41,956 nucleotides of DNA. Source: JAPLKX01 sp035530195. GTDB taxonomy: Bacteria; Hydrogenedentota; Hydrogenedentia; Hydrogenedentales; SLHB01. Shown in pieces: positions 1 through 8,779 of the stretch (positions within the stretch are counted from its first letter, which is position 1; each line of letters opens with the position of its first letter). Under the pieces are notes generated by a model. That model was not told the DNA's origin. It was given only the letters and a program-made list of their open reading frames with translations, and ran no database searches. The DNA lies in contig DATKVG010000172.1 in the NCBI GenBank assembly GCA_035530195.1, positions 1 to 41,956 on the forward strand. The letters run 5' to 3'. The translations under genes were made by a program, and so were the position numbers.

Positions 1-8
1 GTGTTTTT

Positions 9-96
9 AGCCTGCTTCAGCAGGCTCCTCTTTGCACCCATCTTTAGATGGGGTGTTTTTGGCCTGTCCCCTTCAACAGCCCGCTTCAGCGGGACT
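9..96. repeat. array of short hairpins with TTCA/TTTA loops
   Basis: Three consecutive hairpins share a four-base loop. Stem 9-15/20-26 has loop TTCA, stem 35-42/47-55 has loop TTTA with one bulge, and stem 78-84/89-96 has loop TTCA with one bulge. A weaker gctttagc copy lies near 104-112. The shared loop with different stems suggests a repeat family, not chance. The rest of the first 400 bases holds no gene I can support. Confidence 0.5.
35..60 (+). terminator. possible rho-independent terminator
   Basis: The second hairpin of the array has an 8-bp stem with one bulge and is followed directly by five T residues (56-60). It could end transcription of a plus-strand gene lying upstream of the window. 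It may equally be just one member of the hairpin repeat array. Confidence 0.4.
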
Positions 97-401
97 TTCA
101 ATGGCTTTAGCTGTCGACTTGCGGAAAAAGCTTGTCTTTGCATCATTCGGGGGTGTCCCAATTTTTCTTGCAGTCGACATTTTTTGCGTCGCCGCCCCGC
201 ATTTGTATGCCGGCTTACATTTCCCGCCGCCCGGAACTCACCTCCTCACAAAATTCCTCTTGTAGTTTTGAGTTAAAAATACTATGATGAGTGTGGGTTT
301 GGAGCCAGCCAAGGGGAAGTACAGCTTGGTTCAGGCCCTGGGGAGTGAGCAACTTTTTCAGTGCCGTGTTTCGGGCGGCGCGTGAAAAGGGAGGAAGAGC
401 C

Positions 402-2405
402 ATGAATTCCAGCCATTGCTGTTTTTCCTGCCTTAAAACTATCGTAATCGTAGTAGCCGTGTCCTGGCTGCACGCGGGGGCCGCGCAGGCGATGCAGACA
501 GCCCTGTCCCTCGTGCTGCCTTCCTGCGGGCTGTCCGCAATCGAGTTTTCTCTCGACAATTACGTCGAGTTGCACACCCTTGCGCCGGGCCGGGTTCCGC
601 TGTGGCCCAAGTGGTCGCAGGACGCCGCCAGAATCGGTTTCACGGCGACGGATGTCGACCTGATGCAGGGGCGCGCGTGGCTGTCGGAGATTTGGGTGAT
701 GGATGTGGTCACGGCGCCCGACGCCACGCGCCTACTTACAGAAGTCCAGGGCGCTAGCTGCCACTGCCTGTCGTTTGTTCCGGACGATTCCGCCTTGCTG
801 TTCCAGGACGACATCCCGGGCGAGTCGGGCGGCAGGCCGTCGCTGCTCGATGTAGACACGCCCGGTATCGAAACGCGGCTGAGTATCAACCCCTGGACAC
901 TCGACCCCGCCATCCCTGACGGCGCCATCTTTCACCTCGACATCCGCGAGACACCCAACGGATACAAGATGGTGCTCGATATGGAAAAGTACAAGTCCCC
1001 GTACACCACCACCAGCATCTACGTTATTCCCACGGACGCATCCGGCGTCCCCAACCTCGAACTCAAAAAAGAGATCCTGAACGACGCGATTGGAATCTCG
1101 CCATGCCGGCTGGCCCTGTCGCCGTCGGGCAACGAACTCCTGTTTGCCTACTGGCACAGCACCCCCAAACCCGACGTGGCGCTCATCACCGGCCTCGACC
1201 GAATCGTCTCCGGCGAAGACCCGCCCATCGGCTACATGACCGACCCACGCGTCAAAACTTTCATCGACGGGCCCAACCACGCCGACGCCCCGTCCTGGTC
1301 CGAAGACGGCTCGCTGATCTTTTACGCCTACGATTTCGACGGCCGGTTCGAAATGATCGACATGAACTTTCACGAAGCCAATTTCGACGTCATGATCGTC
1401 CGGCTCGAAGACGCGCTCGCCGGAAACCTTGTGCCCACCCGTCTCCGGCTTGCCGACAACCAGGGCTGCATCTGCGCATCCCGCGGCGGCACCCGGTTCG
1501 CGTTCGGCCAAACCGGCACGCCCGGCCACAAAATCTGCGCAACCGGCCTCGCCCTCTCCGAAGAAGTCGCCGTCGACCAAACCGGCGTCGTCGAGGAACC
1601 GTTCGAGCTTCGAGACGGCGCCGGCACGATCCTGCGGATCCCGCCGGTCACCACTGTGTTCAACTACATACCCGGCGAAGAACCGTTGCGCATCTCGATC
1701 CACACGCCGGTCGCGGGCATCGCACAGAACGCACTCCCGCCAAGATCCTTCAAAATGTCTGTACAGCGCGCCATACGGCACAACAACCGGGCGATCCTTA
1801 AGACCGACGACACCAACCTGTCGTTCGACCCGCCCGCCGATCTCGACATCGCTTACATCAACACCGAAATACAAGGCCTCAACGAAAACGACCTGCTCGT
1901 CTACGCCTACAACCCACAAACCGCCCAGTTTGACCGGTTCCTGCCACTCACCGCACACGACCCCGACACCAACACTATCTCCGTCCAACTCGACACCGTC
2001 GCACCCCTCGACACCGCCGCTTCGGGAGAAGCGGTCGCTCCGGGAGAAGCGGCCGCTCCCCGAGGATCTGTCGCCAAAACCGGCGACGGGCTCGCAGAAG
2101 GTTCGCTCGCGCTCGGTGTCGCCGACAGCGACGGCGACGGCCTGTCCGACGGTCGCGAAGTCCGGTGGGACGGCGATCTCGGCCTCGATATCTACGACCC
2201 CGAAACCAACCCCGGCGGCACAGACACCGACCCGTTCAACCCCGACACCGACGGCGACGGCAGCCCCGACGGCCAGGAAGCCAGTTTCGGGTTCGACCCA
2301 CTCGATGCCGGCAACACGCCCCAACTTCCCGCCGCTGGCATACTCGGCCTCGCCGCACTCGCCGCCGCACTCGCCGCCTCAGCTATTCGCTATTGTGCTT
2401 ATTAA
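402..2405 (+). CDS. secreted PD40/beta-propeller-like protein with calcium-binding repeats and C-terminal hydrophobic tail
   Basis: A 667-residue exported protein. I start at ATG 402 because a purine-rich AGGAAGAG lies just upstream and the first 30 residues form a signal peptide ending in AGAAQA. The middle holds propeller-blade motifs of the TolB/PD40 type (PKWSQDAARIGF, LSPSGNELLFAY, PSWSEDGSLIFYAY). Near residue 560-620 there are Asp-rich calcium loops of the thrombospondin type-3 kind (DSDGDGLSDG, DTDGDGSPDG). The end is LPAAG plus a hydrophobic stretch, as in bacterial C-terminal sorting tails, but the expected Arg cluster is replaced by IRYCAY. That last part is encoded by a repeat also found at 22528, so the original 3' end was overwritten. 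Function is not known; a surface or extracellular role is inferred. Confidence 0.75.
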   Translation: MNSSHCCFSCLKTIVIVVAVSWLHAGAAQAMQTALSLVLPSCGLSAIEFSLDNYVELHTLAPGRVPLWPKWSQDAARIGFTATDVDLMQGRAWLSEIWVMDVVTAPDATRLLTEVQGASCHCLSFVPDDSALLFQDDIPGESGGRPSLLDVDTPGIETRLSINPWTLDPAIPDGAIFHLDIRETPNGYKMVLDMEKYKSPYTTTSIYVIPTDASGVPNLELKKEILNDAIGISPCRLALSPSGNELLFAYWHSTPKPDVALITGLDRIVSGEDPPIGYMTDPRVKTFIDGPNHADAPSWSEDGSLIFYAYDFDGRFEMIDMNFHEANFDVMIVRLEDALAGNLVPTRLRLADNQGCICASRGGTRFAFGQTGTPGHKICATGLALSEEVAVDQTGVVEEPFELRDGAGTILRIPPVTTVFNYIPGEEPLRISIHTPVAGIAQNALPPRSFKMSVQRAIRHNNRAILKTDDTNLSFDPPADLDIAYINTEIQGLNENDLLVYAYNPQTAQFDRFLPLTAHDPDTNTISVQLDTVAPLDTAASGEAVAPGEAAAPRGSVAKTGDGLAEGSLALGVADSDGDGLSDGREVRWDGDLGLDIYDPETNPGGTDTDPFNPDTDGDGSPDGQEASFGFDPLDAGNTPQLPAAGILGLAALAAALAASAIRYCAY

Positions 2406-2490
2406 AAAAGATGTGCTTGACAATACTAACAGGTTGATATCAAATAAACGGTGACTGTCCCTATTTACCACTATTTACCACTATTTACCA
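2382..2490 (+). repeat. REP-family element, long copy A, with TTTACC minisatellite
   Basis: An 80-nt block (2382-2461) ending in aaataaacggtgactgtccc matches 22528-22606 with about four differences. It is followed by three copies of a 10-nt ctatttacca unit (2461-2490). The block supplies the stop codon of the preceding gene and carries a TTGACA hexamer at 2417-2422. The core 18-mer ataaacggtgactgtccc is the terminal inverted repeat of the transposase element at 5735-6563. Confidence 0.75.
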
Positions 2491-2559
2491 ACCCAAAAAG
2501 CCATCGTTGCACTTCGCGAGCGAATCCACACCCATTTATACATTCCATTTATACATTTA

Positions 2560-2925
2560 TTACTCGAACATCTCGACAAGCGGCGTCGTCACGGCGCGCA
2601 ATTCAGGGATAAATGGTGCGATATCGCCCAGGATACCAACTAGGATCAGGAATAGCAGCGCCCAGCGGAAGAGTCCCCCCACTCTCTCCCGCGCGCAGGC
2701 TACAAACACGATGGTGGCAATGAGGAGCGGGAGCATCACGACCAAGCCGCCGAGACAATAGACATGAAGGACAATGAAAAGCCATTTCTCTCCGGGCCGG
2801 GAGAGTTCATACCACGTGAAAACCACCACCAGCGCGCCAAAGAGTGCAGCCAGCGCGTTGAGTATGAAGAGCACTGAGTACCCGAGCATCAGGGCAGGGA
2901 ACGGTTTCTGTTTGTCCTGGTTCAT
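2560..2925 (-). CDS. small integral membrane protein, unknown function
   Basis: A 121-residue protein. I chose ATG 2925 because GGGGAGA sits 6-12 bases upstream; longer frames lack a ribosome site. It has three to four hydrophobic segments (around residues 10-35, 45-75 and 85-105), short charged loops and an acidic end. No family motif is recognisable. It is divergent from the HEAT-repeat gene at 3108, with about 180 bases between them that could hold promoters for both. Composition is like its neighbours. Nothing in the sequence suggests a substrate or partner. Confidence 0.6.
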   Translation of the reverse strand: MNQDKQKPFPALMLGYSVLFILNALAALFGALVVVFTWYELSRPGEKWLFIVLHVYCLGGLVVMLPLLIATIVFVACARERVGGLFRWALLFLILVGILGDIAPFIPELRAVTTPLVEMFE

Positions 2926-3107
2926 AGGCATTCTCCCCGGTGCAATTCCCGGCACACTCGGGGCCGAGAACTGACGATGTCCGTGTAACACGTATACCGT
3001 TGCAGGTAAAGGCTTCGAATTGCCTCACAATAAAAGCATCCGAAACGCCTTGTCAATTCGTGGGTCTATGGGGTAGTCTGAAGCACATCAAGCGGAGGCG
3101 TGTGTCC

Positions 3108-4778
3108 ATGACGCCCCAGATGCGACTGATGGCCGGGGGTTGTGCAATTGCCCTCATCCTGATTGGCGTATTCCTCTTCCTGCTTTGGGTGGCAGAAGCG
3201 GAACTCGACCATCGCCAACAGTGGATCGGAGGCGTGCAAGTCGATGAGTACCGCGTGGTCGCACGACCCGGACTGGCCATCGCAGCGCTGTGGCCGACTC
3301 TAATCGGCTTAGTCATCGGCCTCGACTGGCTGCTGACTGCGACCCTACGAAGAACCAGCGGGTCGACTGCGGGCCTGCAGGAGGGTCGGTATCGCCTGAT
3401 TGCTGCACTCCAAGCTCTAGTGTTGGTGGTCCTCATGGTTCCCGGTACCTTCATCACCCTTGTGGGGGCTTCTCAATTGGTCTACGCCCCGGAGATGCAG
3501 AAGGGGGTGGCCCGATTCGAGCAAGGACGACCCGCGCGTGAAGCCCGGAATTCTTATACGCAATTAATCAAGCAACTCGAAGCCTCGGAGCCGGCCGTGC
3601 GGGCCCAAGCGGCGGCGTCCATCGGAGAACTCAAGGTCGTCCTGAGCCAGAATGCCGTGCCCGCTTTGACCGGACTTCTGGGCGACGTCGATGACGTCGC
3701 CATCGCGGCTGCCAAGACGCTCGGCAAGATCGGGATCTACTCGAGATCGGCGGTCCCCGAACTCGAGAAGTTGCTTGAACGCGGTTCGATGGGACGCCGG
3801 AGGGGACAGGCAAACGAACCGGACCCGATGCGCGTCTGTGCTGCGGAGGCCCTAGCCCGAATCACCCCAAGTGGGCCGTGGGCTCTGCAGAGTGCGCTCA
3901 AGCACGGGAACCCCGAAGTCCGACGGTGTGCGGCCTACGCGCTCGGCCTGATTGACGAGAAATCAAACAGACATACGGCGGCTGGACATCTCAGGGCGAC
4001 CCTGAAAGACGAAGAGGACGAGCACGTCCGCGCGGCCATCCGCGGGGCACTCGACAAGATCGACCCCCAGGAGCCGCTGTCTGATGTGATTCGGAAGCTG
4101 GACGATCCCGACTCCGCCGTGCGCTTGGGTGCGGCCATAAAGATCACGCAGAGGGGCGAGGAAGCGAAGGCCGCGGCACCAAAACTCGCTGAACTTATCA
4201 ATGACCCGGACCCAGAGGTCCGCGTGGCGGCCGCGCAGGCGCTCCTGCGGGCGGACCCGCAGTCGCCACTCAAGTTCGACGCCCTCCTGCTGCTGCTGCG
4301 CAGTCGACAGGACTACCACCGCCGCCACGCGGCGGAATTGCTCGGCAAGATGGGTACGGAGGCCGAGCGCGCCTTGCCTGAACTGCGGGCCACCATGAAT
4401 GACCATGATCAGCACGTGCGCGTCAGAGCCGCTGCCGCCGTCTGGAAGATCAGCCACGAGTCCGGCGACGTCATCCCGGTGTTGGTCCAGTTGCTCGAGA
4501 TGGAAGACGCCAGCGACGGCGCCCAGATAGGGGCACTCAACGTGCTGGGGGACATCGGGCCGGGTGCCCAAGCCGCCATCCCTGTCGTCAAGGCCATTTG
4601 CGACCACGGACGTCCCTGGGTGCGACCCTATGCCAAGTCCGCGCTCAGGAGGATTGAGGGAAATTCGGGGGGAGGGGAAATTCGGGGACAGACTACCCAT
4701 TTCGGCCTGTTGAATCTACTGATACCTGACAGCTACTATTGCTATGAGTCCGAAGCGCGTGTTGGGGCGCCCGGTTAG
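3108..4778 (+). CDS. membrane-anchored HEAT-repeat protein with repeat-derived C-terminus
   Basis: A 556-residue protein starting at ATG 3108, with GGAGG 9 bases upstream. Three transmembrane segments occupy about residues 5-28, 55-80 and 100-130. The rest is a series of about ten HEAT/PBS-lyase-like helical repeats of the form VRAQAAASIGEL, VAIAAAKTLGKIG, VRVAAAQALLR and VRVRAAAAVWKIS. Such repeats make a curved scaffold for protein-protein contacts. After ALRRIEG the last 35 or so residues do not look like HEAT and are encoded by an inverted-repeat element (4673-4868), so the native stop was probably near 4660. The binding partner cannot be told from context. Confidence 0.75.
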   Translation: MTPQMRLMAGGCAIALILIGVFLFLLWVAEAELDHRQQWIGGVQVDEYRVVARPGLAIAALWPTLIGLVIGLDWLLTATLRRTSGSTAGLQEGRYRLIAALQALVLVVLMVPGTFITLVGASQLVYAPEMQKGVARFEQGRPAREARNSYTQLIKQLEASEPAVRAQAAASIGELKVVLSQNAVPALTGLLGDVDDVAIAAAKTLGKIGIYSRSAVPELEKLLERGSMGRRRGQANEPDPMRVCAAEALARITPSGPWALQSALKHGNPEVRRCAAYALGLIDEKSNRHTAAGHLRATLKDEEDEHVRAAIRGALDKIDPQEPLSDVIRKLDDPDSAVRLGAAIKITQRGEEAKAAAPKLAELINDPDPEVRVAAAQALLRADPQSPLKFDALLLLLRSRQDYHRRHAAELLGKMGTEAERALPELRATMNDHDQHVRVRAAAAVWKISHESGDVIPVLVQLLEMEDASDGAQIGALNVLGDIGPGAQAAIPVVKAICDHGRPWVRPYAKSALRRIEGNSGGGEIRGQTTHFGLLNLLIPDSYYCYESEARVGAPG

Positions 4779-4868
4779 CCGCATCATGTGATACAGCGGG
4801 GGAATGGTAGAAAAACTGAGACAAAGGGAGGATTAAAGCGGGAAATGAGTAGTCTGTCCCTGAATTTA
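4673..4868. repeat. MITE-like inverted-repeat pair (second REP family)
   Basis: Left arm aaattcggggacagactacc (4677-4696) and right arm ggtagtctgtccctgaattt in degenerate form (about 4843-4868) are inverted copies of about 26 bases with few mismatches. They enclose about 145 bases without a recognisable gene. The left arm lies inside the HEAT-repeat reading frame and supplies its C-terminus. The shared gggaca end suggests relation to the RAYT-linked repeats, but the core differs. Confidence 0.65.
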
Positions 4869-4903
4869 CTCCGCCTACCTTAACACCCACCCCCCACAAT
4901 GTC

Positions 4904-4945
4904 AAATAAACGGTGACTGTCCCCGTTTAACCAACCGTTTAACCC
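4904..4945 (+). repeat. REP-family element, short copy B
   Basis: aaataaacggtgactgtccc at 4904-4923 is identical to the end of copy A. It is followed by degenerate cgtttaacc units. It lies in the 230-base gap between the HEAT-repeat gene and the lipoprotein gene; apart from this and the preceding inverted pair I see nothing there. Confidence 0.7.
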
Positions 4946-5007
4946 CCATCATGGATGTCCCCAGTTTCCCCCCTCCCGTGTATGCCCGTTTGTGTGCGCG
5001 CCCACTC

Positions 5008-5451
5008 CTATTCTTGCGGCATTGCATCTTTTCGGGAAGGCTCTTTGAGGACAGGAGGAGGGGAAATGCCGCGCGATGCTAGAGTTTCTCGCCACTCTTG
5101 TTCGCTGAGGCCGTCCTGCAACGCTCCCGTCGCTGTATCAAGGACAAAATAACCTTCCTTGCCCATTAACCCAGAATGGTCCTCTACTCGTTTGTGTGTT
5201 ACAAGACCGGTCACTATGCTACCCTTCACGGCATACTTCGTGACGGTAAGCCCAACCACCAAAGCACGCTGTTCGTTCGCAATGGTGTAAGCCCCACTCC
5301 ATATGCGGGCAAGTTCGTAATCATTGGGAAGCGCGATGCCATAATCACCTTTCCAGAAACATCCACACACAGGCAGCAGAACTGCAAGCACCATGCCTGC
5401 GGCACGATGATATTTCCCTCCTCGACAAGTCTTCACATCAAGATACCTCAA
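5008..5451 (-). CDS. probable lipoprotein, unknown function
   Basis: Up to 147 residues. The N-terminus has a basic region (KTCRGGKYHRAAG), a hydrophobic core (MVLAVLLP) and a Cys in VCGC that could be lipidated, which fits a lipoprotein signal imperfectly. The longest start is TTG 5451, which overlaps the TGA of the upstream frame as TTGA. An ATG at 5394 is the alternative but would lose the basic n-region. The mature part is hydrophilic with no known motif. Expression together with the small upstream frame is inferred from the overlap. Confidence 0.5.
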   Translation of the reverse strand: MRYLDVKTCRGGKYHRAAGMVLAVLLPVCGCFWKGDYGIALPNDYELARIWSGAYTIANEQRALVVGLTVTKYAVKGSIVTGLVTHKRVEDHSGLMGKEGYFVLDTATGALQDGLSEQEWRETLASRGISPPPVLKEPSRKDAMPQE

Positions 5452-5672
5452 AAGCTAACTGTCTTCTGCTCCACAATCTCGGCTGCAACTCCCCACATCT
5501 TATAGGGCGTGCCAGCACGACAAGAACAACCGTATGTCTCCTGTACACTCCAAGGGTCTTGAAATATATCATCAACAATAACGCCACACACGCAACCATA
5601 CCGAATCTTACGTGTCTGACACGATATGCGCCCTCCGCACAAGCATCCTCCTTTGAGATACGTCTTTCCCAA
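5448..5672 (-). CDS. small cysteine-rich hypothetical protein
   Basis: Up to 74 residues with six Cys in short motifs (GGCLCGG, YGCVCG, YGCSCRAG). Start codons are poor: TTG at 5672, or an internal TTG close behind GGAGG. Its stop overlaps the start of the lipoprotein frame, which is the main argument that it is translated. There is no ATG and no family I recognise. It may be the 3' remnant of a longer gene, because the transposase element lies directly upstream at 5735. Confidence 0.3.
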   Translation of the reverse strand: MGKTYLKGGCLCGGRISCQTRKIRYGCVCGVIVDDIFQDPWSVQETYGCSCRAGTPYKMWGVAAEIVEQKTVSF

Positions 5673-5709
5673 TACGACCCTTGCGTCCTTATAATTCGAA
5701 AAGTCGTTG

Positions 5710-6600
5710 GTAACTAGGGTAACTAGGGTAACTAGGGACAGTCACCGTTTATTTGCCTTTGTTTGGGTTTGTTTTTTTCCGCTGGGTGGCGCTGGCTTCG
5801 TGCTTATTCTTGCGCCAGCCCTTCTGGCGGCCAATGGGCAATGGGCGGACGCGGCGGCCGATGAGGTGTTCCACTTTGCTCAGGAAACGGTCGGCGCCGA
5901 GAGGGCGGCCGGTGTAGGTGTTGCGCCGAATGGCCTCCTGCGCGGGTTTGTCGCGGGCAATTTCCTTGAGGGTGTCGCGCCATTGCCGGGGCGGCATTTG
6001 GGCGCGCCAGGCGGTCAAGTTGAGAAGCGTGGCGCCCACATCGGCTCGCGAACCGTGCAGTGCGGCGGCATCGCAGTGGAGCGGCGCGCTCGACCTGGCG
6101 TATTCCCATGCGTGCTTCGCCATCCCGGCGCGCACGGGATTGAGCTCGACGTAGCACAGGGCCCGGTACGCGTGCGCCTGGTCCATGGCGCACGAGTAGA
6201 AACGGTTCTGCCAGAGGCGACCGGTCCGGCCGTGCATCCGGTTGACGTATTGCGTGTACAGGAAGTGGGTCCGCCCGACCGCCTTGGCCAGCGAGTCTTC
6301 GCGCGCCGGCACGCCGATCAGGTGAATGTGGTTCGTCATCAGACAATAGCCGTCGATCCGAAAACCAAACCGCGCCCCCTGTTCGCGAAGGAACTCCAAG
6401 TAAACCCGGCGGTCGTCCGCAACGAAGAAAACGTCTTGCTGGTTGTTTGCCCGCTGCGTGACATGGTGCGACGCACCAGGGACGACTATGCGCGCCAGTC
6501 TCGCCATGACCGTTACCTTAACACCAACCTCCCCTCACGTCAATATAAACGGTGACTGTCCCCATTTAACCATTTAACCATTTAAACCCCATTTAAACAA
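5710..6600 (-). mobile_element. RAYT element: tyrosine transposase bounded by inverted REP repeats
   Basis: gggacagtcaccgtttat (5735-5752) and ataaacggtgactgtccc (6545-6562) are perfect 18-bp inverted copies enclosing a single transposase gene. Outside the left copy are three taactaggg units (5711-5737); outside the right copy are ccatttaa units (6562-6600) and related tttaaacg units up to about 6625. Single copies of the same 18-mer elsewhere in the window (2444, 4906, 22589) look like products mobilised by this enzyme. The gene's stop codon lies inside the left repeat. Confidence 0.75.
5749..6507 (-). CDS. REP-associated tyrosine transposase (RAYT, IS200/IS605 TnpA-like)
   Basis: A 252-residue single-strand DNA transposase of the Y1 HUH class, which cuts and joins REP hairpins through a tyrosine. 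The HUH motif is H60-I-H62 in GYCLMTNHIHLI, and the likely nucleophile is Tyr119 in ALCYVELNPVRAG, both in the usual RAYT context. The last 50 residues are basic, as in this family, and likely bind DNA. ATG 6507 begins the typical MARLARIVVPG N-terminus. The gene appears intact and is flanked by the inverted repeats it probably recognises. No partner such as TnpB is present. Confidence 0.9.
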   Translation of the reverse strand: MARLARIVVPGASHHVTQRANNQQDVFFVADDRRVYLEFLREQGARFGFRIDGYCLMTNHIHLIGVPAREDSLAKAVGRTHFLYTQYVNRMHGRTGRLWQNRFYSCAMDQAHAYRALCYVELNPVRAGMAKHAWEYARSSAPLHCDAAALHGSRADVGATLLNLTAWRAQMPPRQWRDTLKEIARDKPAQEAIRRNTYTGRPLGADRFLSKVEHLIGRRVRPLPIGRQKGWRKNKHEASATQRKKTNPNKGK

Positions 6601-6667
6601 ACGCCATTTAAACGCATTTAAACGATGGCAATGCCCAGCATTCACGGCCGATAGTGCAATGTTTGGA

Positions 6668-8740
6668 CTACGGTGCAAGTGATTCCGGCGGCGCGGGCGG
6701 GCTGGGGTCGGGATCCGGCAGTTCGATTGGTTGGGCTGGGACTTCGGGTTGGTGCGCGCCTTGTGAAGGCAGGCGGAGGAGGAGTTTCATGCGTTCGCGA
6801 TAGAGGGAGTTTCGCGTAACGAGCAGGACGAACGGGAACAGAACCAGTGCAAAGAAGAACGGCCATATCACAAGGCCGAACAGCAACATAAACATGAACA
6901 GTAGTCCAAACTGCCCCGCAATAGACATCTGGAACCCTAGAAAAGGCAGCGAGAGCACCACCGTCGGCAGGAACGCGGCGAGCGTGAAGGCCAGGGTGAG
7001 CCGGAACGCCGAGAACGTGTGCCGGCACAGCCGCCGCGCCAGGAGCAGTCCAACCACGAAAACGATGATGTTGAGTGCACAGTTCGGCAGTTCGGGAGCG
7101 ATGTTTTGCATGTCCGACACGGGAAACGGCCAGGTTCCAAGGACGAAGCCTACCAGCGTGGCCAATATCAGCACGCCTTCAGCAAACCCGCGGCCTATTT
7201 TTCCGTCGGCGTAGCGGTATGAAACGAGCATCAGCGCCGTGACGGCAAAGATGAAGCTGCCGAATACCCCGACGCTGCCGCCGGAAGTCATGAACCATTG
7301 GGTAAGAGCCAACTCCGCCTCATTCGCGGCGAACAGGATCGCCATGCTTGCAGCGGCCGCAACAAGGATCGCCGCGGCTTTGACCGACCGGTTGGGCTTC
7401 AAGAGGAACAACGACAGCAGGGCCAGCCAGGGGTACAGCGGCAGGAAGGCGTACGCCCAGTGCCACTGGAACGTCAGCGGCTGGCTCGATGCGCCGAGGT
7501 TGCCGAGCGGCTGGGTCGCGGAGGCCGTCAGAGTGCCGCTGATTGTCGGAGGTACTCGCCATGAGTACGAAACGGTGCCGCCCCCTCACCCATAGCTCGT
7601 TTTGAAATGGTCGGAGAGCACGACACGGTCGTCCTGCTTGACGGTGAGCATGGGCGCGTTCTCGGTCAAGCGGAACGGCATGACGTCGGCTTTTTCGCCT
7701 GCGTCTTGAACGCAAGAGTATTCTTCCTTGCCTTTTCCCTCGAGCCGGTACGAAAACTCGAGCCGGTTGGCCACTCGTTTCGCCGCAACCGTCTCGCGCA
7801 GGGGCGGGCCCAAGCTCACGGTTGTGGCGGCGGCCCCAACGTTGAAACGGGGCCTCGGGAAGGGGGATGAACTGAAAAGCGCCCTATCGCCTCGCAAAAA
7901 AATCGTGCTGACGCCATACGCGCCGAATGGTAACCGGAACTTCTTATCGGGGAAGACGATGCTGGTGGTTTCGTCTTGCTCTTCGTATTCACTGATGCTT
8001 TGAGTCACTTCGACGGCATAGGCATCGACAAACACCTCGCCGGTTTTCTCGGCGATCTCGCGAAACACGACCGCGGCGTTCGAATCGGCGACCTCAACGC
8101 TCAGAGCATATACGTGTTCACCGATGGCCAAAAAGCCGCGGGGGCCGACGCGCGACGTGAAGGGCTCCTTATGGCCCGCGGGCGTTATGTACATCGAGCG
8201 GCCGAAATCTTCTTCCGCAAAGCTGTCGGGCAGGGCGATGTTGAAGTCTTTTTCCCCGAGTTTGACGGTTCCGCTCCAGCCCGACTTGAAGGTGTGGGAA
8301 AAGCTGGCGGGATCGAAGAAATTGAGATCCAAGACAACGGGCTCCTGGCCCGGCCCCTTTTTCCTGGGAAGACGGACGTTCTCGAATTCCAACGTGAACT
8401 CGTTCGTGGTAGTGTAAACGTCCTTGGGATCGTCAGTGAGATCCATGTTGCCGTTGGCGTCGACGTAGAGTTTTCGGGCTTTGACGTCGATGGCATATCC
8501 AACGCCGCCTGGAAAGGCGCTGCGCATGACCTTACGCCCGGCATAGGCGGGTTCCTTCTTGAAAACAAACTCCTGGTCGGCCTCGAACTCGTAATCTCGG
8601 ACAGAGAACGCGTCAGACTGGAACTGGAGCGGAGCTTTGAGCGAACCCGCGGACACGGCCCCGGCCGCGGCCGAGGGAGGCTGTGCGAAAGCGAGCAAAG
8701 GCAGGCATAACAGGCATAGAACGCAGCCAATATCTCTCAT
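6668..8740 (-). CDS. predicted selenoprotein: secreted domain + Sec + polytopic membrane domain
   Basis: Read through the UGA at 7586-7588 as selenocysteine, this is a 690-residue protein. ATG 8740 follows GAGGGACCT and starts a signal peptide (LCLLCLPLLAFAQ). Residues about 25-384 form the secreted domain with an EF-hand-like loop DANGNMDLTDD; they resemble the plus-strand paralogues at 15252-21302. Sec385 sits in SYG-U-GGGTVSYSW, aligned with EYG-U-GFTCxATW. The frame then continues through about 7-8 transmembrane helices to a Pro-rich cytosolic tail. The membrane part lacks its own start or ribosome site; its frame is open right from the UGA. A SECIS-like hairpin is at 7552-7568. It is last in the selABD operon, after a polyferredoxin. 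A conventional reading would be two genes (7586-8740 and 6668-7411). The Sec reading is inference supported by paralogy. Confidence 0.82.
7552..7568 (-). promoter_or_regulatory. SECIS-like hairpin of the membrane selenoprotein
   Basis: Read on the minus strand: stem GTACT/AGTAC with loop CATGGCG (a sixth C-G pair can close the loop). It begins 17 nt after the UGA. The extra codon relative to the 14-nt spacing of the paralogues matches one extra residue between Sec and the conserved Trp. The stem sequence is unrelated to the other copies, but size and loop start are kept. Confidence 0.7.
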
Positions 8741-8779
8741 AGGTCCCTCGCTCAAAGCCTCACAATAGTATACACACTA

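Noticed and set aside
732..2324. Long open frame antisense to the propeller-like protein
   Set aside because: It is a GC-rich shadow of the plus-strand gene: Val/Asp/Gly-rich composition, no ribosome site, no domain. The plus-strand frame has a signal peptide and recognisable motifs.
2417..2445. Outward promoter inside the long REP copies (TTGACA)
   Set aside because: The -35 is good, but the best -10 candidates are poor or wrongly spaced, so I do not call a promoter.
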